NCBI GenBank assembly: GCA_035542855.1
Contig: DATKKM010000148.1
Location: 1 to 11,192 of the forward strand
From: DATKKM01 sp035542855
GTDB taxonomy: Bacteria; Chloroflexota; Dehalococcoidia; SM23-28-2; RBG-16-64-32
Reading direction: 5' to 3'
DNA: 11,192 nucleotides
Of the stretch, positions 4,670 to 11,192 are shown in pieces (position 1 is the stretch's first letter; every line of letters starts with the position of its first letter). The position numbers were made by a program, and so were the translations under genes. The notes below the pieces were generated by a model. It was not told the DNA's origin. It did not search any database and saw nothing but the letters and a program-made list of their open reading frames with translations.

Positions 4670-7108
4670 ATGGGAACGTTCTTCCACCCCATCACCCTAT
4701 TCCGCGCCGACGGAGCCCCCGAGACCTTCGATGCGCTGGTCGATACCGGCTCCTCTTTCAGTACGGTGCCGGCGCCCGTGCTCTCCCGCCTGGGCGTCAA
4801 ACCGTTCGCGAAGGTGCGATTGCGACTCGCCACCGGAGAGGCCGTGATGCGCGATATCGGCGAGGTGCGCGCCACGTTTGACGGCCAGGAGCCTCGCACC
4901 ATCATCTGCGTCTTCGGCGATCCGGACGCGCCGGCTCTGATCGGTGCGCAGGCGCTGGAGAACTTCATGCTTGGCGTCGATCCTGACCAGAAGCGGCTCG
5001 TGCCGCTGGAAGGCTGGTGGGCCACTTCCGCGGCTCCCGCCGAAAAGCCCTTCGTCGTCGCCTCAGACTTCGCCCTCACCGGCGACCAGCCCCAGGCCGT
5101 CGACCGCATTGAAAGCGGTCTGCGGCAGGGGTTCAAGCACCAGACACTCCTGGGCGTCACCGGCTCCGGCAAGACGTTCACCATGGCCAACGTCATCGCC
5201 CGCAACCAGAAGCCTACGCTGGTCATCTCGCCCAACAAGACCCTCGCCGCACAGCTCTATGCCGAGTTCCGCGACTTCTTCCCTGAGAACGCCGTCGAGT
5301 ACTTCGTCTCCTACTACGACTATTATCAGCCGGAGGCGTACATCCCCCGCACCGACACCTACATAGCCAAGGACGCCGATATCAACGAGGAGATCGACAA
5401 GCTGCGCCACGCTGCGACTCGTGCGCTCTTCGAGCGGCGCGACGTGGTCATAGTCGCGTCGGTTTCCTGCATCTACGGTCTCGGTGAGCCGAGCGAGTAT
5501 TACAACTTCGTGCTGCACTTCAAGGTGGGCGAGACGGCCAACCGCGCCCGCGCCCTGCGCCGCCTCGTCGACATGCAGTACGAGCGCAACGATCAGAACA
5601 TTACCCGCGGCCGCTTCCGCCTGCGCGGCGATAGCCTCACGGTGCTCCCCGCCTACGAAGAGCTCGCCGTGCGGATCGACTTCTTCGGTGACGAGGTGGA
5701 GCGCATCCTGCAGCTCGACCCGCTAACCGGCGAGGTCCTGAGCGAGATGGACGCGGTCGACATCTACCCGGCCAAGCACTTCGTCACCTCCGCCGACAAG
5801 CTCGACCAGGCGATCGAGGACATCGAGGCCGAGCTGGAGGAGCGGCACGCAATCCTCCTGGAGCGCGGCAAGCTGCTCGAGGCCCAGCGCCTCGTCGAGC
5901 GCACCCGCTACGACATCGAGTGCCTCCGGGAGCAGGGCTACTGCTCCGGCATCGAGAACTATTCCCGGCACCTGGCCCGGCGCGCCGCCGGCAGCACGCC
6001 CTGGACGCTGATCGACTACTTCCCGGACGATTTCCTGATGATCATCGATGAGTCGCACCAGACGATCCCCCAGGTCCGCGCGATGTTCCACGGCGATATC
6101 CGGCGCAAGCAGACGCTGGTCGACTTCGGCTTCCGTTTGCCCAGCGCCATCGACAACCGGCCGCTCAACTTCCAGGAGTTCCTGGAGCACATCAACCAGG
6201 TGATCTACGTCTCCGCGACGCCCGGCCCCTGGGAGCAGGAGATGAGCGAGCAGGTGGTGGAGCAGATCATCCGCCCCACCGGCCTTGTCGATCCCGAGGT
6301 CGAGGTGCGCCCGACGAAGGGCCAGGTGGACGATCTCCTGGCCGAGATCCGCATCCGCGCCGAGCGCGGCGAGCGCACGCTGGTCACCACGCTGACCAAG
6401 AAGATGGCCGAGGACCTCGCCGACTACCTGGTGGAGATGGGCGTGAAGACACACTATCTGCACTCGGAGATCCAGACGTTTGAGCGAGTCGAAATCCTGC
6501 GCGACCTGCGGCTGGGGGTGTACGACGTCATCGTCGGCATCAACCTCCTGCGCGAGGGGCTGGACCTGCCGGAGGTGAGCCTGGTTGCCATCCTGGACGC
6601 GGACAAGGAGGGCTATCTGCGCTCCGAGTGGTCGCTCATCCAAACGATGGGCCGCGCCGCCCGCAACGTCAACGGCCGCGTCATCATGTACGCGGACGTA
6701 ATGACGGACTCCATGCGCCGCGCCATTGGCGAGGTGGAGCGCCGCCGCAAGATACAGGAGTCCTACAACGCCGAGCACGGCATTGAGCCGGAGGGCATCC
6801 GCAAGGCCGTGCGTGACATAACCGACCGCGTCCGCCAGGTGGCGGAGGAGAAGCCGGAGTACAAGACGGGCGACATCCCGAAAGACGAGATCGCGCGGCT
6901 GATCAAGGACTTCGAGAAGCAGATGAAGGACGCCGCCAGGAACCTGGAGTTCGAGAAGGCGGCTCTCCTGCGCGACCGCGTGGTGGAGCTGCGCCGGGAG
7001 CTGGTGGGCGACGACGAGGGGCTGGAGATCATCAGCAGCATGCGCCGAGGCGATGCGGCCGGCCCACGCCCACGCCTCCGCCAGGGCCGCACCAGGCCGC
7101 GCAAGTAG
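4670..7108 (+). CDS. uvrB: UvrB excinuclease ABC subunit with N-terminal retropepsin-like aspartic protease domain
   Basis: An 812-residue fusion. Residues 1-115 form a clan AA aspartic protease-like domain: catalytic D25-T26-G27 in ALVDTGSSFSTVP, a Leu/Gly pair after it, and ALIGAQALENFMLGVDPDQK (89-108), the C-terminal hallmark of this family. After a short linker (113-124), UvrB begins at E125 (EKPFVVASDFALTGDQP), exactly where ordinary UvrB proteins begin. It is complete: Walker A GVTGSGKT (162-169), the beta-hairpin YYDYYQPEAYIP (215-226), DESH (460-463), SATPG (515-519), motif VI QTMGRAARN (658-666) and a UVR domain (about 739-778) that pairs with UvrC. The tail is Arg-rich. UvrB receives damaged DNA from UvrA and recruits UvrC in nucleotide excision repair. 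No stop codon or usable ATG lies at the seam; GTG 5000 is the only nearby alternative start and has no ribosome binding site. The family member alone is about 660-700 residues, so the extra length is all N-terminal. UvrB identity is certain; protease activity is inferred. Confidence 0.93.
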   Translation: MGTFFHPITLFRADGAPETFDALVDTGSSFSTVPAPVLSRLGVKPFAKVRLRLATGEAVMRDIGEVRATFDGQEPRTIICVFGDPDAPALIGAQALENFMLGVDPDQKRLVPLEGWWATSAAPAEKPFVVASDFALTGDQPQAVDRIESGLRQGFKHQTLLGVTGSGKTFTMANVIARNQKPTLVISPNKTLAAQLYAEFRDFFPENAVEYFVSYYDYYQPEAYIPRTDTYIAKDADINEEIDKLRHAATRALFERRDVVIVASVSCIYGLGEPSEYYNFVLHFKVGETANRARALRRLVDMQYERNDQNITRGRFRLRGDSLTVLPAYEELAVRIDFFGDEVERILQLDPLTGEVLSEMDAVDIYPAKHFVTSADKLDQAIEDIEAELEERHAILLERGKLLEAQRLVERTRYDIECLREQGYCSGIENYSRHLARRAAGSTPWTLIDYFPDDFLMIIDESHQTIPQVRAMFHGDIRRKQTLVDFGFRLPSAIDNRPLNFQEFLEHINQVIYVSATPGPWEQEMSEQVVEQIIRPTGLVDPEVEVRPTKGQVDDLLAEIRIRAERGERTLVTTLTKKMAEDLADYLVEMGVKTHYLHSEIQTFERVEILRDLRLGVYDVIVGINLLREGLDLPEVSLVAILDADKEGYLRSEWSLIQTMGRAARNVNGRVIMYADVMTDSMRRAIGEVERRRKIQESYNAEHGIEPEGIRKAVRDITDRVRQVAEEKPEYKTGDIPKDEIARLIKDFEKQMKDAARNLEFEKAALLRDRVVELRRELVGDDEGLEIISSMRRGDAAGPRPRLRQGRTRPRK

Positions 7109-7175
7109 CGCCCATCACACGTGGCGGCGACCTTGGGGTCGCCGGGGCGGCGCGGGCGGCACGCGGCGCACGGAA

Positions 7176-7215
7176 AAGCCCCCCGACTCGCATCGGGGGG
7201 CTTCGTTTGCTTCTT
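7176..7215. terminator. Strong rho-independent terminator after uvrB, probably bidirectional
   Basis: AAGCCCCCCGA (7176-7186) pairs perfectly with TCGGGGGGCTT (7193-7203) around a 6-nt loop. A T-rich stretch (CGTTTGCTTCTT) follows on the plus strand and ends the uvrB message. Read on the minus strand, the stem is followed by TT continuing its own CTT (CTTTTCC), so it can also stop transcription coming from the small minus-strand unit at 7329-7456. Confidence 0.85.
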
Positions 7216-7328
7216 ACCCGCTTCCGGCGTCTGCGTCATGGCCCAACAGGGGCCTGGGGCTGTTTCGCCGCGCTTGTCGCTAGCCGCTCAGCGGGGCGGT
7301 ATCCCTTCGCGCTGCCGGCTGACCGGGC

Positions 7329-7394
7329 CTATCGCGCGTCGGGCCTTACGTGATCAACCTGGAGCTGCCTATTGAGGAGTTGAAGTCTCTTCAT
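7329..7394 (-). CDS. Candidate 21-residue small ORF with its own promoter and ribosome binding site
   Basis: The ORF starts MKRLQLLNRQ and ends with TAG at 7331-7329. It is basic and has no hydrophobic segment or known motif. Its credit comes from the signals upstream: GGAGGGAGGAG (7408-7398) gives a near-ideal Shine-Dalgarno spacing (GGAGG 5 nt before ATG), and a TTGACA/TGC-TATCGT promoter lies just before that. It could be a small protein, a leader peptide, the 5' remnant of a lost gene, or part of a small RNA of roughly 250 nt ending at the terminator at 7176-7203. I do not recognise it and assign no function. Confidence 0.3.
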   Translation of the reverse strand: MKRLQLLNRQLQVDHVRPDAR

Positions 7395-7397
7395 ATG

Positions 7398-7456
7398 CTC
7401 CTCCCTCCAGTCTTCCAGAGATGCTTTCACGATAGCACTCGTCTAGAACTTGTCAA
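7398..7456 (-). promoter_or_regulatory. Near-consensus minus-strand promoter and Shine-Dalgarno sequence
   Basis: Read on the minus strand, a perfect -35 TTGACA (7456-7451), a 16-bp spacer and TGC-TATCGT (7437-7429) form the best sigma70-type promoter in the window. The predicted start is near 7422, and a purine-rich Shine-Dalgarno sequence (7408-7398) precedes ATG 7394. The only thing downstream on that strand before a terminator is the small ORF or RNA. Confidence 0.5.
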
Positions 7457-7504
7457 GGTAACGTATAGCCATTCTTGGCGGCCTTAATCGAACGGTAACC
7501 TTGA
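7453..7504. repeat. Inverted repeat TCAAGGT / ACCTTGA flanking the small promoter
   Basis: TCAAGGT (7453-7459) and ACCTTGA (7498-7504) are perfect 7-bp inverted copies separated by 38 bp, and GGTAAC occurs at both ends (7457-7462, 7494-7499). The first arm overlaps the -35 box of the minus-strand promoter. It could be a pair of operator half-sites, or chance. Confidence 0.3.
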
Positions 7505-7683
7505 TAGCGTTCAGCCATCGGCTTTGCGCGGCGGGGCCGCTGCCGCGAGTGATCCGCGCGACGCTGTGCGGCCCACCTACCCGTCCGAGGTGTGGTGGCG
7601 GGAGACACCGCCGCGCCCCCGGCAAGGGCTCCGCCCTCTGCACACCCGTGTCGTGCCGGCTCGCGACTTTGTCTGTCACGTCA

Positions 7684-7718
7684 CTGAACGCTGAACGCTG
7701 AGCGCTGAGTGCTAACAG
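7684..7718. repeat. Five degenerate heptamer tandem repeats abutting the ftsK stop codon
   Basis: The units read CTGAACG, CTGAACG, CTGAGCG, CTGAGTG, CTAACAG. Two are identical and the rest drift progressively toward the ftsK end. The last unit ends one base before the ftsK stop codon (7721-7719 on the minus strand), so the array is entirely in the 3' untranslated region. A slippage-prone microsatellite is the simplest view. Confidence 0.7.
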
Positions 7719-10175
7719 CTACTCGAAGCGCGCCGTGTCTTCGCCGTCGTCGCCGAAACTGTCGAAGGAGACGCCGTCGCCGCCGTAGCCGTCGTCCGAG
7801 CTATCGGCGGAGATCACCTGGCGCGACTGGCCGGCCTCGGCGCCGCTGACGACGCCCTCTTCCTCCAGCATGTCGATCAGCCGGGCAGCCCGCGGGTAGC
7901 CGATGTGCAACCGGCGCTGCAGGAGGGAGGTGGAGATGCGCGAGTGCTCCATCGCCAGCTCGCGGGCCGCCTCGTACAGCGGGTCTTCTTCGGCCTTGGC
8001 CTCGGCCTCCGCCTGCTCACCCTTCGCCTCTTCCAGGAGGTGGTCCAGCTTGTCCGGCGCCAGGTGGCGGAAGCGGTCGTTGGCCCACCAGTCGACGATC
8101 TTCTCGATCTCTTCGTCGCTGACGTAGGAGCCCTGTATGCGCTTCGGCTTGGCGGCGTCGGTGGCCATGAACAGCATGTCGCCGCGGCCCAGCAGCTTCT
8201 CCGCGCCGACGCCGTCGATGATCGTGCGCGAGTCCACTTGGGAGGACACGGCGAAGGCGATGCGCGTCGGGAAGTTGGCCTTGATCAGGCCCGTGATGAC
8301 GTCCACGGAGGGGCGCTGCGTCGCCACGATCAGGTGGATGCCGGTGGCGCGGGCCAGCTGGGCCAGGCGGCAGATCTGGCGCTCCACCTCGTAAGGCGCG
8401 GCCATCATCAGGTCGGCCAGCTCGTCGATGATCACCACCCAGAACGGCAGTTTGTGGCTGGCGTGGGGGCTCTTGTTGTAGGCCTCGATGTTGCGGACGC
8501 CGGCCTCCGCGAAGCGGCGGTAGCGGCTGTCCATTTCGTGGATCACGGCCTGCAGCGTGCCCACCACCTCTTCCATGTCGACGATGACCTTGGAGAACGC
8601 CAGGTGCGGCGCCCGGTTGTACGTCGTCAGCTCCACGCGCTTGGGGTCGATCAGCACCAGCCGCAGCTCCTCCGGCGTGTTGTGCAAAAGGAAGCAGCTG
8701 ATGATGGAGTTGATGCAGACGGACTTGCCGCTGCCGGTGGAGCCGGCGATCAGCAGGTGCGGCATCTTGGCCAGGTCCGCGGCCACCGGTTCCCCGGAGA
8801 CGCCCTTACCCAGCGCCAGCGCCAGCTTCGACTTGTGGTTGACCTTCTGGAAGGCGCTGCTCTCCACCACGCTGCGCAGCGAGACGAGCGACATCGTCGT
8901 GTTAGGCACCTCGATGCCGACGATCGGCTTGCCCGGCACCGGCGCCTCGATGCGGATCGTCGGCGCCGCCAGGGCCAGCGCCAGGTCGTTGGCCAGCGCC
9001 GTGATGCGGTTCACCCGGACCCGCGTCTTGGAGACGATCTCTGTCTTCGTCAGCGGCTTGCCCTCGCGGTCGAACATCTGCTTGCCCCGCTCGTCCTTGA
9101 GGGCCACGGAGCGTGTCTTTACCTCCCAGCCGGGCTCCACGCCGAACTGGGTGACCGCTGGGCCCTGGTTCACGCTGACCACCCGCGCGTCCACGCCGAA
9201 CGACGCGAGCGTGTCCACGATCAACTGCGAACGCGCCTCGTTGTCGATCGGGCGGACTTCGATGTCGGCGGCCTCGGCCAGGGCGGCGATGGGCGGCAGC
9301 TCCCAGCCGCGGCCGGCCGGGCGTCCCATCGGCAGCGGGCGCTGGCGGGCGGCCTTCTCCTCCGCCGGCTCGCTGGTGACGAGCACATCGCTCTTCGGCT
9401 CGGGGGCGGGCTCCTCTTCTTCCTCCTCCTCTTCGAAGACGCCTTCGGTCAGCGCGGGCGTCTCCTCCCACTCCTCGTCGAGCTGCGGGACGTATGTCGT
9501 GGCTGCGTCCTCGTGCTCCTCGTATTCGCCGTCCCTGGGCTGCAGCATCGTGAACAACGAGGCGATGCCCTTGGCCAGGTTCTGCGGCAGGTCTAGCGAC
9601 CACACCCACATCGCCGTGGCGGCGATGGCGCGCCAGGCCTGCAGCGCCCGCTTTGGCCAGATCAGCGAGAAGCCCGCGCCGAGCGTGGCGATCCAGATCA
9701 CGATACCCGGCCCGTCCCGGGTGAAGACCTTGCTGAACTCGCCGCCCAGGCTGGAATCGGCGAAGTGCACGCCGCCCAGGCTCAGGCCCGGGCTGTAAAG
9801 GGACGTTGCCCCGTAGACGAAGACGCCCAGCAGGTGCCAGCCGGCGACGTTGCGAAGCAGCTCCTTGTTCACCTCCGGCCGGCTGATCGCCACTCGCAGG
9901 TCGATCGTCAGCGCGACGAGCAGCAGCAGGACGCCCACACCGAGGTGGCGGCCGATGGCTTCGGCGCCGTCGTTGAGCGCGTTGAAGAAGACGAAGGAGA
10001 GCACCCCGGCGACGCCGATCCAGAACACCACCCAGCCCAGCTGCCCCTGCGCGAACTGCTTGAGCCGGGACGCGCTCTTCCTGCGGCGGACAGACGGACG
10101 CCGCGCGCCGGTGCGGGCGCGCGAGCGGTGCCCGCCGGCCCGGCGAGTCGGTTTGGACTTGGTTTTCAGCGACAT
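7719..10175 (-). CDS. ftsK: FtsK/SpoIIIE family DNA translocase
   Basis: An 818-residue membrane-anchored ATPase that pumps chromosomal DNA through the closing division septum. The N-terminus (1-40) is strongly basic, followed by about four membrane segments (near 46-65, 77-96, 109-127, 156-174). A long acidic and proline-containing linker (about 215-280) includes eight consecutive Glu. The motor then shows the FtsK alpha/beta domains, Walker A GSTGSGKS (478-485), LIDPKRVELTTY after it, Walker B VVIIDELADLMM with D584-E585, and VATQRPSVDVITGLIKANFP. A winged-helix gamma domain (about 731-790, LLQRRLHIGYPRAARLIDML) would read orienting DNA motifs, and a Ser/Asp/Gly-rich acidic tail follows. 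The length is typical for the SpoIIIE-like type. It lies 9 nt downstream of the RNase J gene with only a weak GACGAG before the ATG, so co-transcription and translational coupling are likely. No clear terminator follows it. Confidence 0.95.
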   Translation of the reverse strand: MSLKTKSKPTRRAGGHRSRARTGARRPSVRRRKSASRLKQFAQGQLGWVVFWIGVAGVLSFVFFNALNDGAEAIGRHLGVGVLLLLVALTIDLRVAISRPEVNKELLRNVAGWHLLGVFVYGATSLYSPGLSLGGVHFADSSLGGEFSKVFTRDGPGIVIWIATLGAGFSLIWPKRALQAWRAIAATAMWVWSLDLPQNLAKGIASLFTMLQPRDGEYEEHEDAATTYVPQLDEEWEETPALTEGVFEEEEEEEEPAPEPKSDVLVTSEPAEEKAARQRPLPMGRPAGRGWELPPIAALAEAADIEVRPIDNEARSQLIVDTLASFGVDARVVSVNQGPAVTQFGVEPGWEVKTRSVALKDERGKQMFDREGKPLTKTEIVSKTRVRVNRITALANDLALALAAPTIRIEAPVPGKPIVGIEVPNTTMSLVSLRSVVESSAFQKVNHKSKLALALGKGVSGEPVAADLAKMPHLLIAGSTGSGKSVCINSIISCFLLHNTPEELRLVLIDPKRVELTTYNRAPHLAFSKVIVDMEEVVGTLQAVIHEMDSRYRRFAEAGVRNIEAYNKSPHASHKLPFWVVIIDELADLMMAAPYEVERQICRLAQLARATGIHLIVATQRPSVDVITGLIKANFPTRIAFAVSSQVDSRTIIDGVGAEKLLGRGDMLFMATDAAKPKRIQGSYVSDEEIEKIVDWWANDRFRHLAPDKLDHLLEEAKGEQAEAEAKAEEDPLYEAARELAMEHSRISTSLLQRRLHIGYPRAARLIDMLEEEGVVSGAEAGQSRQVISADSSDDGYGGDGVSFDSFGDDGEDTARFE
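9411..9434. repeat. Purine-only trinucleotide run coding poly-glutamate in ftsK
   Basis: On the coding (minus) strand the stretch is a run of GAG and GAA codons giving eight Glu in the cytoplasmic linker of FtsK. Such GAR runs can change length by slippage without breaking the frame, so the linker length may vary between strains. Confidence 0.6.
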
Positions 10176-10184
10176 CTCGTCGGG

Positions 10185-11192
10185 TTAGACCTCTACGCTC
10201 ACCGGCAGGATCATCGGACGCCGGTGTGTCTCGGTGTACAGGAAGCGCTGCAGCGCGCCGTGCACGCGCTGGCTGAAGTCGGCGCGGTCAGCAGTGTGCT
10301 CCGCGCCGCCCTCCAATGATGCAGCGACTACGTCTCGTACTCTTTCCATAAGGGCATCCGATATCTCGGATTCGATAAATCCCCTTGATACAACGTCCGG
10401 GCGGCCGATTGGTTTACCCGTGTGCTTGTCTATAGATACGATCACCACCAGGACGCCGTCCGCCGCCAGGTGCTTGCGGTCGCGCAGAATCACCTGGTCC
10501 ACGCCCACGGACAGCCCGTCCACGTAGACAAAGTCTGACGAGGCGCGGCCGCTCACGCGCGCCCCGCGCCTGTCGATCTCCAGGATCGTGCCGTCTTCCA
10601 GCGTGAACACGTTGTCGTCCGGGATCCCCATCGACCGCGCGATCTGGGAGTGCATTATCAGGTGGCGGTACTCCCCGTGCACCGGCACGAAGTACTTCGG
10701 GCGCGCCAGCCCCATCATCAGCTTCAGCTCTTCCTGCGCCGCGTGGCCGCGCACGTGCACGTTGGCGATCCGGCTGAATAGCACGTCCGCGCCCAGCCGG
10801 TACAGGTTGTCGATTGTGCGGTTGATCAGCATCTCGTTGCCCGGGATGGCCGAGGAGGAGAAGATCACGGTGTCGCCTTCCTCGATCGTGATGTGGCGGT
10901 GGTCGCGGTTGGCCATCCGCACCAGCGCGGAGCTCGGCTCCCCCTGGGCGCCCGTCGTGAGGATGACGATCTTCTCCGGGGCCAGCTTCTTCATGCGCTC
11001 CAGCGGGGCGAGAATATCCTCCGGCGCCTCCAGGTAGCCCTGCTCCATCGCCATCTCTATGTTGTTCATCATTGAGCGGCCGGTCACGAACACGCGCCGC
11101 CCGTTGGCCAGCGCCGCGTCCACCACCTGCTGCACCCGGGCGATCAATGAGGCGAACGTCGCCACGATCACGCGGCCCTGGGCGTTGGCCAT
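10185..11192 (-). CDS. rnj: Ribonuclease J, C-terminal part (cut by the window edge)
   Basis: The last 335 codons of a metallo-beta-lactamase/beta-CASP ribonuclease that processes and degrades RNA by endonuclease and 5'-3' exonuclease action. The fragment starts inside the beta-CASP domain (GRVIVATFASLIARVQQVVD, 6-25). It includes TTGAQGEPSSAL (79-90), the zinc/RNA-binding HVRGHAAQEEL (146-156) and PVHGEYRH (170-177), which return to the metallo-beta-lactamase fold, and then the RNase J C-terminal domain (VSRGFIESEISDALMERVRD). Family members are about 555 residues, so roughly 220 N-terminal residues, including the HxHxDH metal motif, should lie beyond 11192. The Met at the very edge is internal and not the true start. 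The gene ends with TAA 9 nt before ftsK, forming an operon. Confidence 0.93.
   Translation of the reverse strand: MANAQGRVIVATFASLIARVQQVVDAALANGRRVFVTGRSMMNNIEMAMEQGYLEAPEDILAPLERMKKLAPEKIVILTTGAQGEPSSALVRMANRDHRHITIEEGDTVIFSSSAIPGNEMLINRTIDNLYRLGADVLFSRIANVHVRGHAAQEELKLMMGLARPKYFVPVHGEYRHLIMHSQIARSMGIPDDNVFTLEDGTILEIDRRGARVSGRASSDFVYVDGLSVGVDQVILRDRKHLAADGVLVVIVSIDKHTGKPIGRPDVVSRGFIESEISDALMERVRDVVAASLEGGAEHTADRADFSQRVHGALQRFLYTETHRRPMILPVSVEV

Larger units (their letters stand above)
7204..7718. other. Intergenic region between the convergent uvrB and ftsK genes
   Basis: About 515 bp without a recognised gene. The stretch 7381-7500 is much poorer in G+C (57 of 120 bases by hand count) than the genes around it. 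It carries the minus-strand promoter, ribosome binding site and tiny ORF listed separately. A hairpin GCA-AGGGC-TCC-GCCCT-C-TGC lies at 7622-7641 without a T-run. Heptamer repeats occupy 7684-7718. Longer open frames here look like GC-driven chance frames. The region may hold a decayed gene or a small transcript. Confidence 0.5.

Noticed and set aside
4674..4681. GAACGTTC as a LexA (SOS) box for uvrB
   Set aside because: The known GAAC-N4-GTTC box needs a 4-bp spacer, and these bases also encode the conserved start of the protease domain. It is not supportable as an SOS box.
4597..5238. A long minus-strand extension of the cyclase frame through the uvrB gene
   Set aside because: It is antisense to the well-supported protease and UvrB domains, and the hydrolase domain starts at 4596 with its own TATAAT. 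The frame stays open because of GC-rich codon bias.
5723..6778. A minus-strand open frame of about 350 codons opposite uvrB
   Set aside because: It is a compositional shadow of conserved helicase motifs on the plus strand and has no recognisable domain.
7350..7487. A plus-strand open frame of 45 codons from GTG (VINLELPIEELK...) whose composition looks protein-like
   Set aside because: It has no ribosome binding site, no promoter and no recognised domain, and it runs antisense through the better-supported minus-strand promoter and ORF. It could be a gene remnant, but I cannot support it.
7622..7641. A hairpin as the ftsK terminator
   Set aside because: The stem is good but no T-run follows on the minus strand, so intrinsic termination is unlikely.
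7905..9596. A very long plus-strand open frame opposite ftsK
   Set aside because: Its composition (rich in Arg, His, Ala, Asp, Val) is the usual shadow of a high-GC gene, with no domain and no start signals. The minus strand clearly encodes FtsK.

Overview
The window is a GC-rich bacterial chromosome segment made almost entirely of housekeeping-type genes. I see no tRNA, rRNA, CRISPR array, phage gene or transposase. The gene set suggests a Chloroflexota-like bacterium, possibly Dehalococcoidia. It includes ribonuclease J next to an FtsK/SpoIIIE translocase, an alpha/beta-hydrolase domain fused to a class III cyclase, a lipoprotein PPIase, and a small clan AA aspartic protease domain. That assignment is inference from gene content, with no marker-gene proof.

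Left part, plus strand, 1-3051: the 3' end of ruvA (Holliday junction helicase subunit), a zinc alcohol dehydrogenase of the AdhA-like family, a crotonase-fold enzyme whose catalytic residue pattern looks like an enoyl-CoA isomerase rather than a hydratase, and a lipoprotein with two tandem FKBP domains. The lipoprotein gene overlaps the crotonase stop codon by one base. The unit ends at a GAAA-loop hairpin terminator at 3208-3244.

Middle part, 3253-7108: two divergent genes share a 73-bp intergenic region. On the minus strand is a degenerate alpha/beta-hydrolase fused to an adenylate/guanylate cyclase catalytic domain. On the plus strand is the most unusual gene of the window, a complete UvrB excinuclease subunit with an in-frame, apparently intact retropepsin-like aspartic protease domain at its N-terminus (812 residues in total). 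Both genes have a -10 box ending exactly 7 nt before the ATG, which predicts leaderless mRNAs. A strong, symmetrical terminator follows uvrB.

Right part, minus strand: an RNase J gene, cut by the window edge, runs into ftsK/spoIIIE with a 9-nt gap. Between the convergent ends of uvrB and ftsK lies about 600 bp without a recognised gene. It holds a GC-poor patch carrying a near-consensus minus-strand promoter, a Shine-Dalgarno sequence and a 21-codon ORF, and a heptamer repeat that abuts the ftsK stop codon.

Four candidate promoters share the extended -10 pattern TGC-TANNNT. This makes them more credible together than singly and supports the start codons chosen here.
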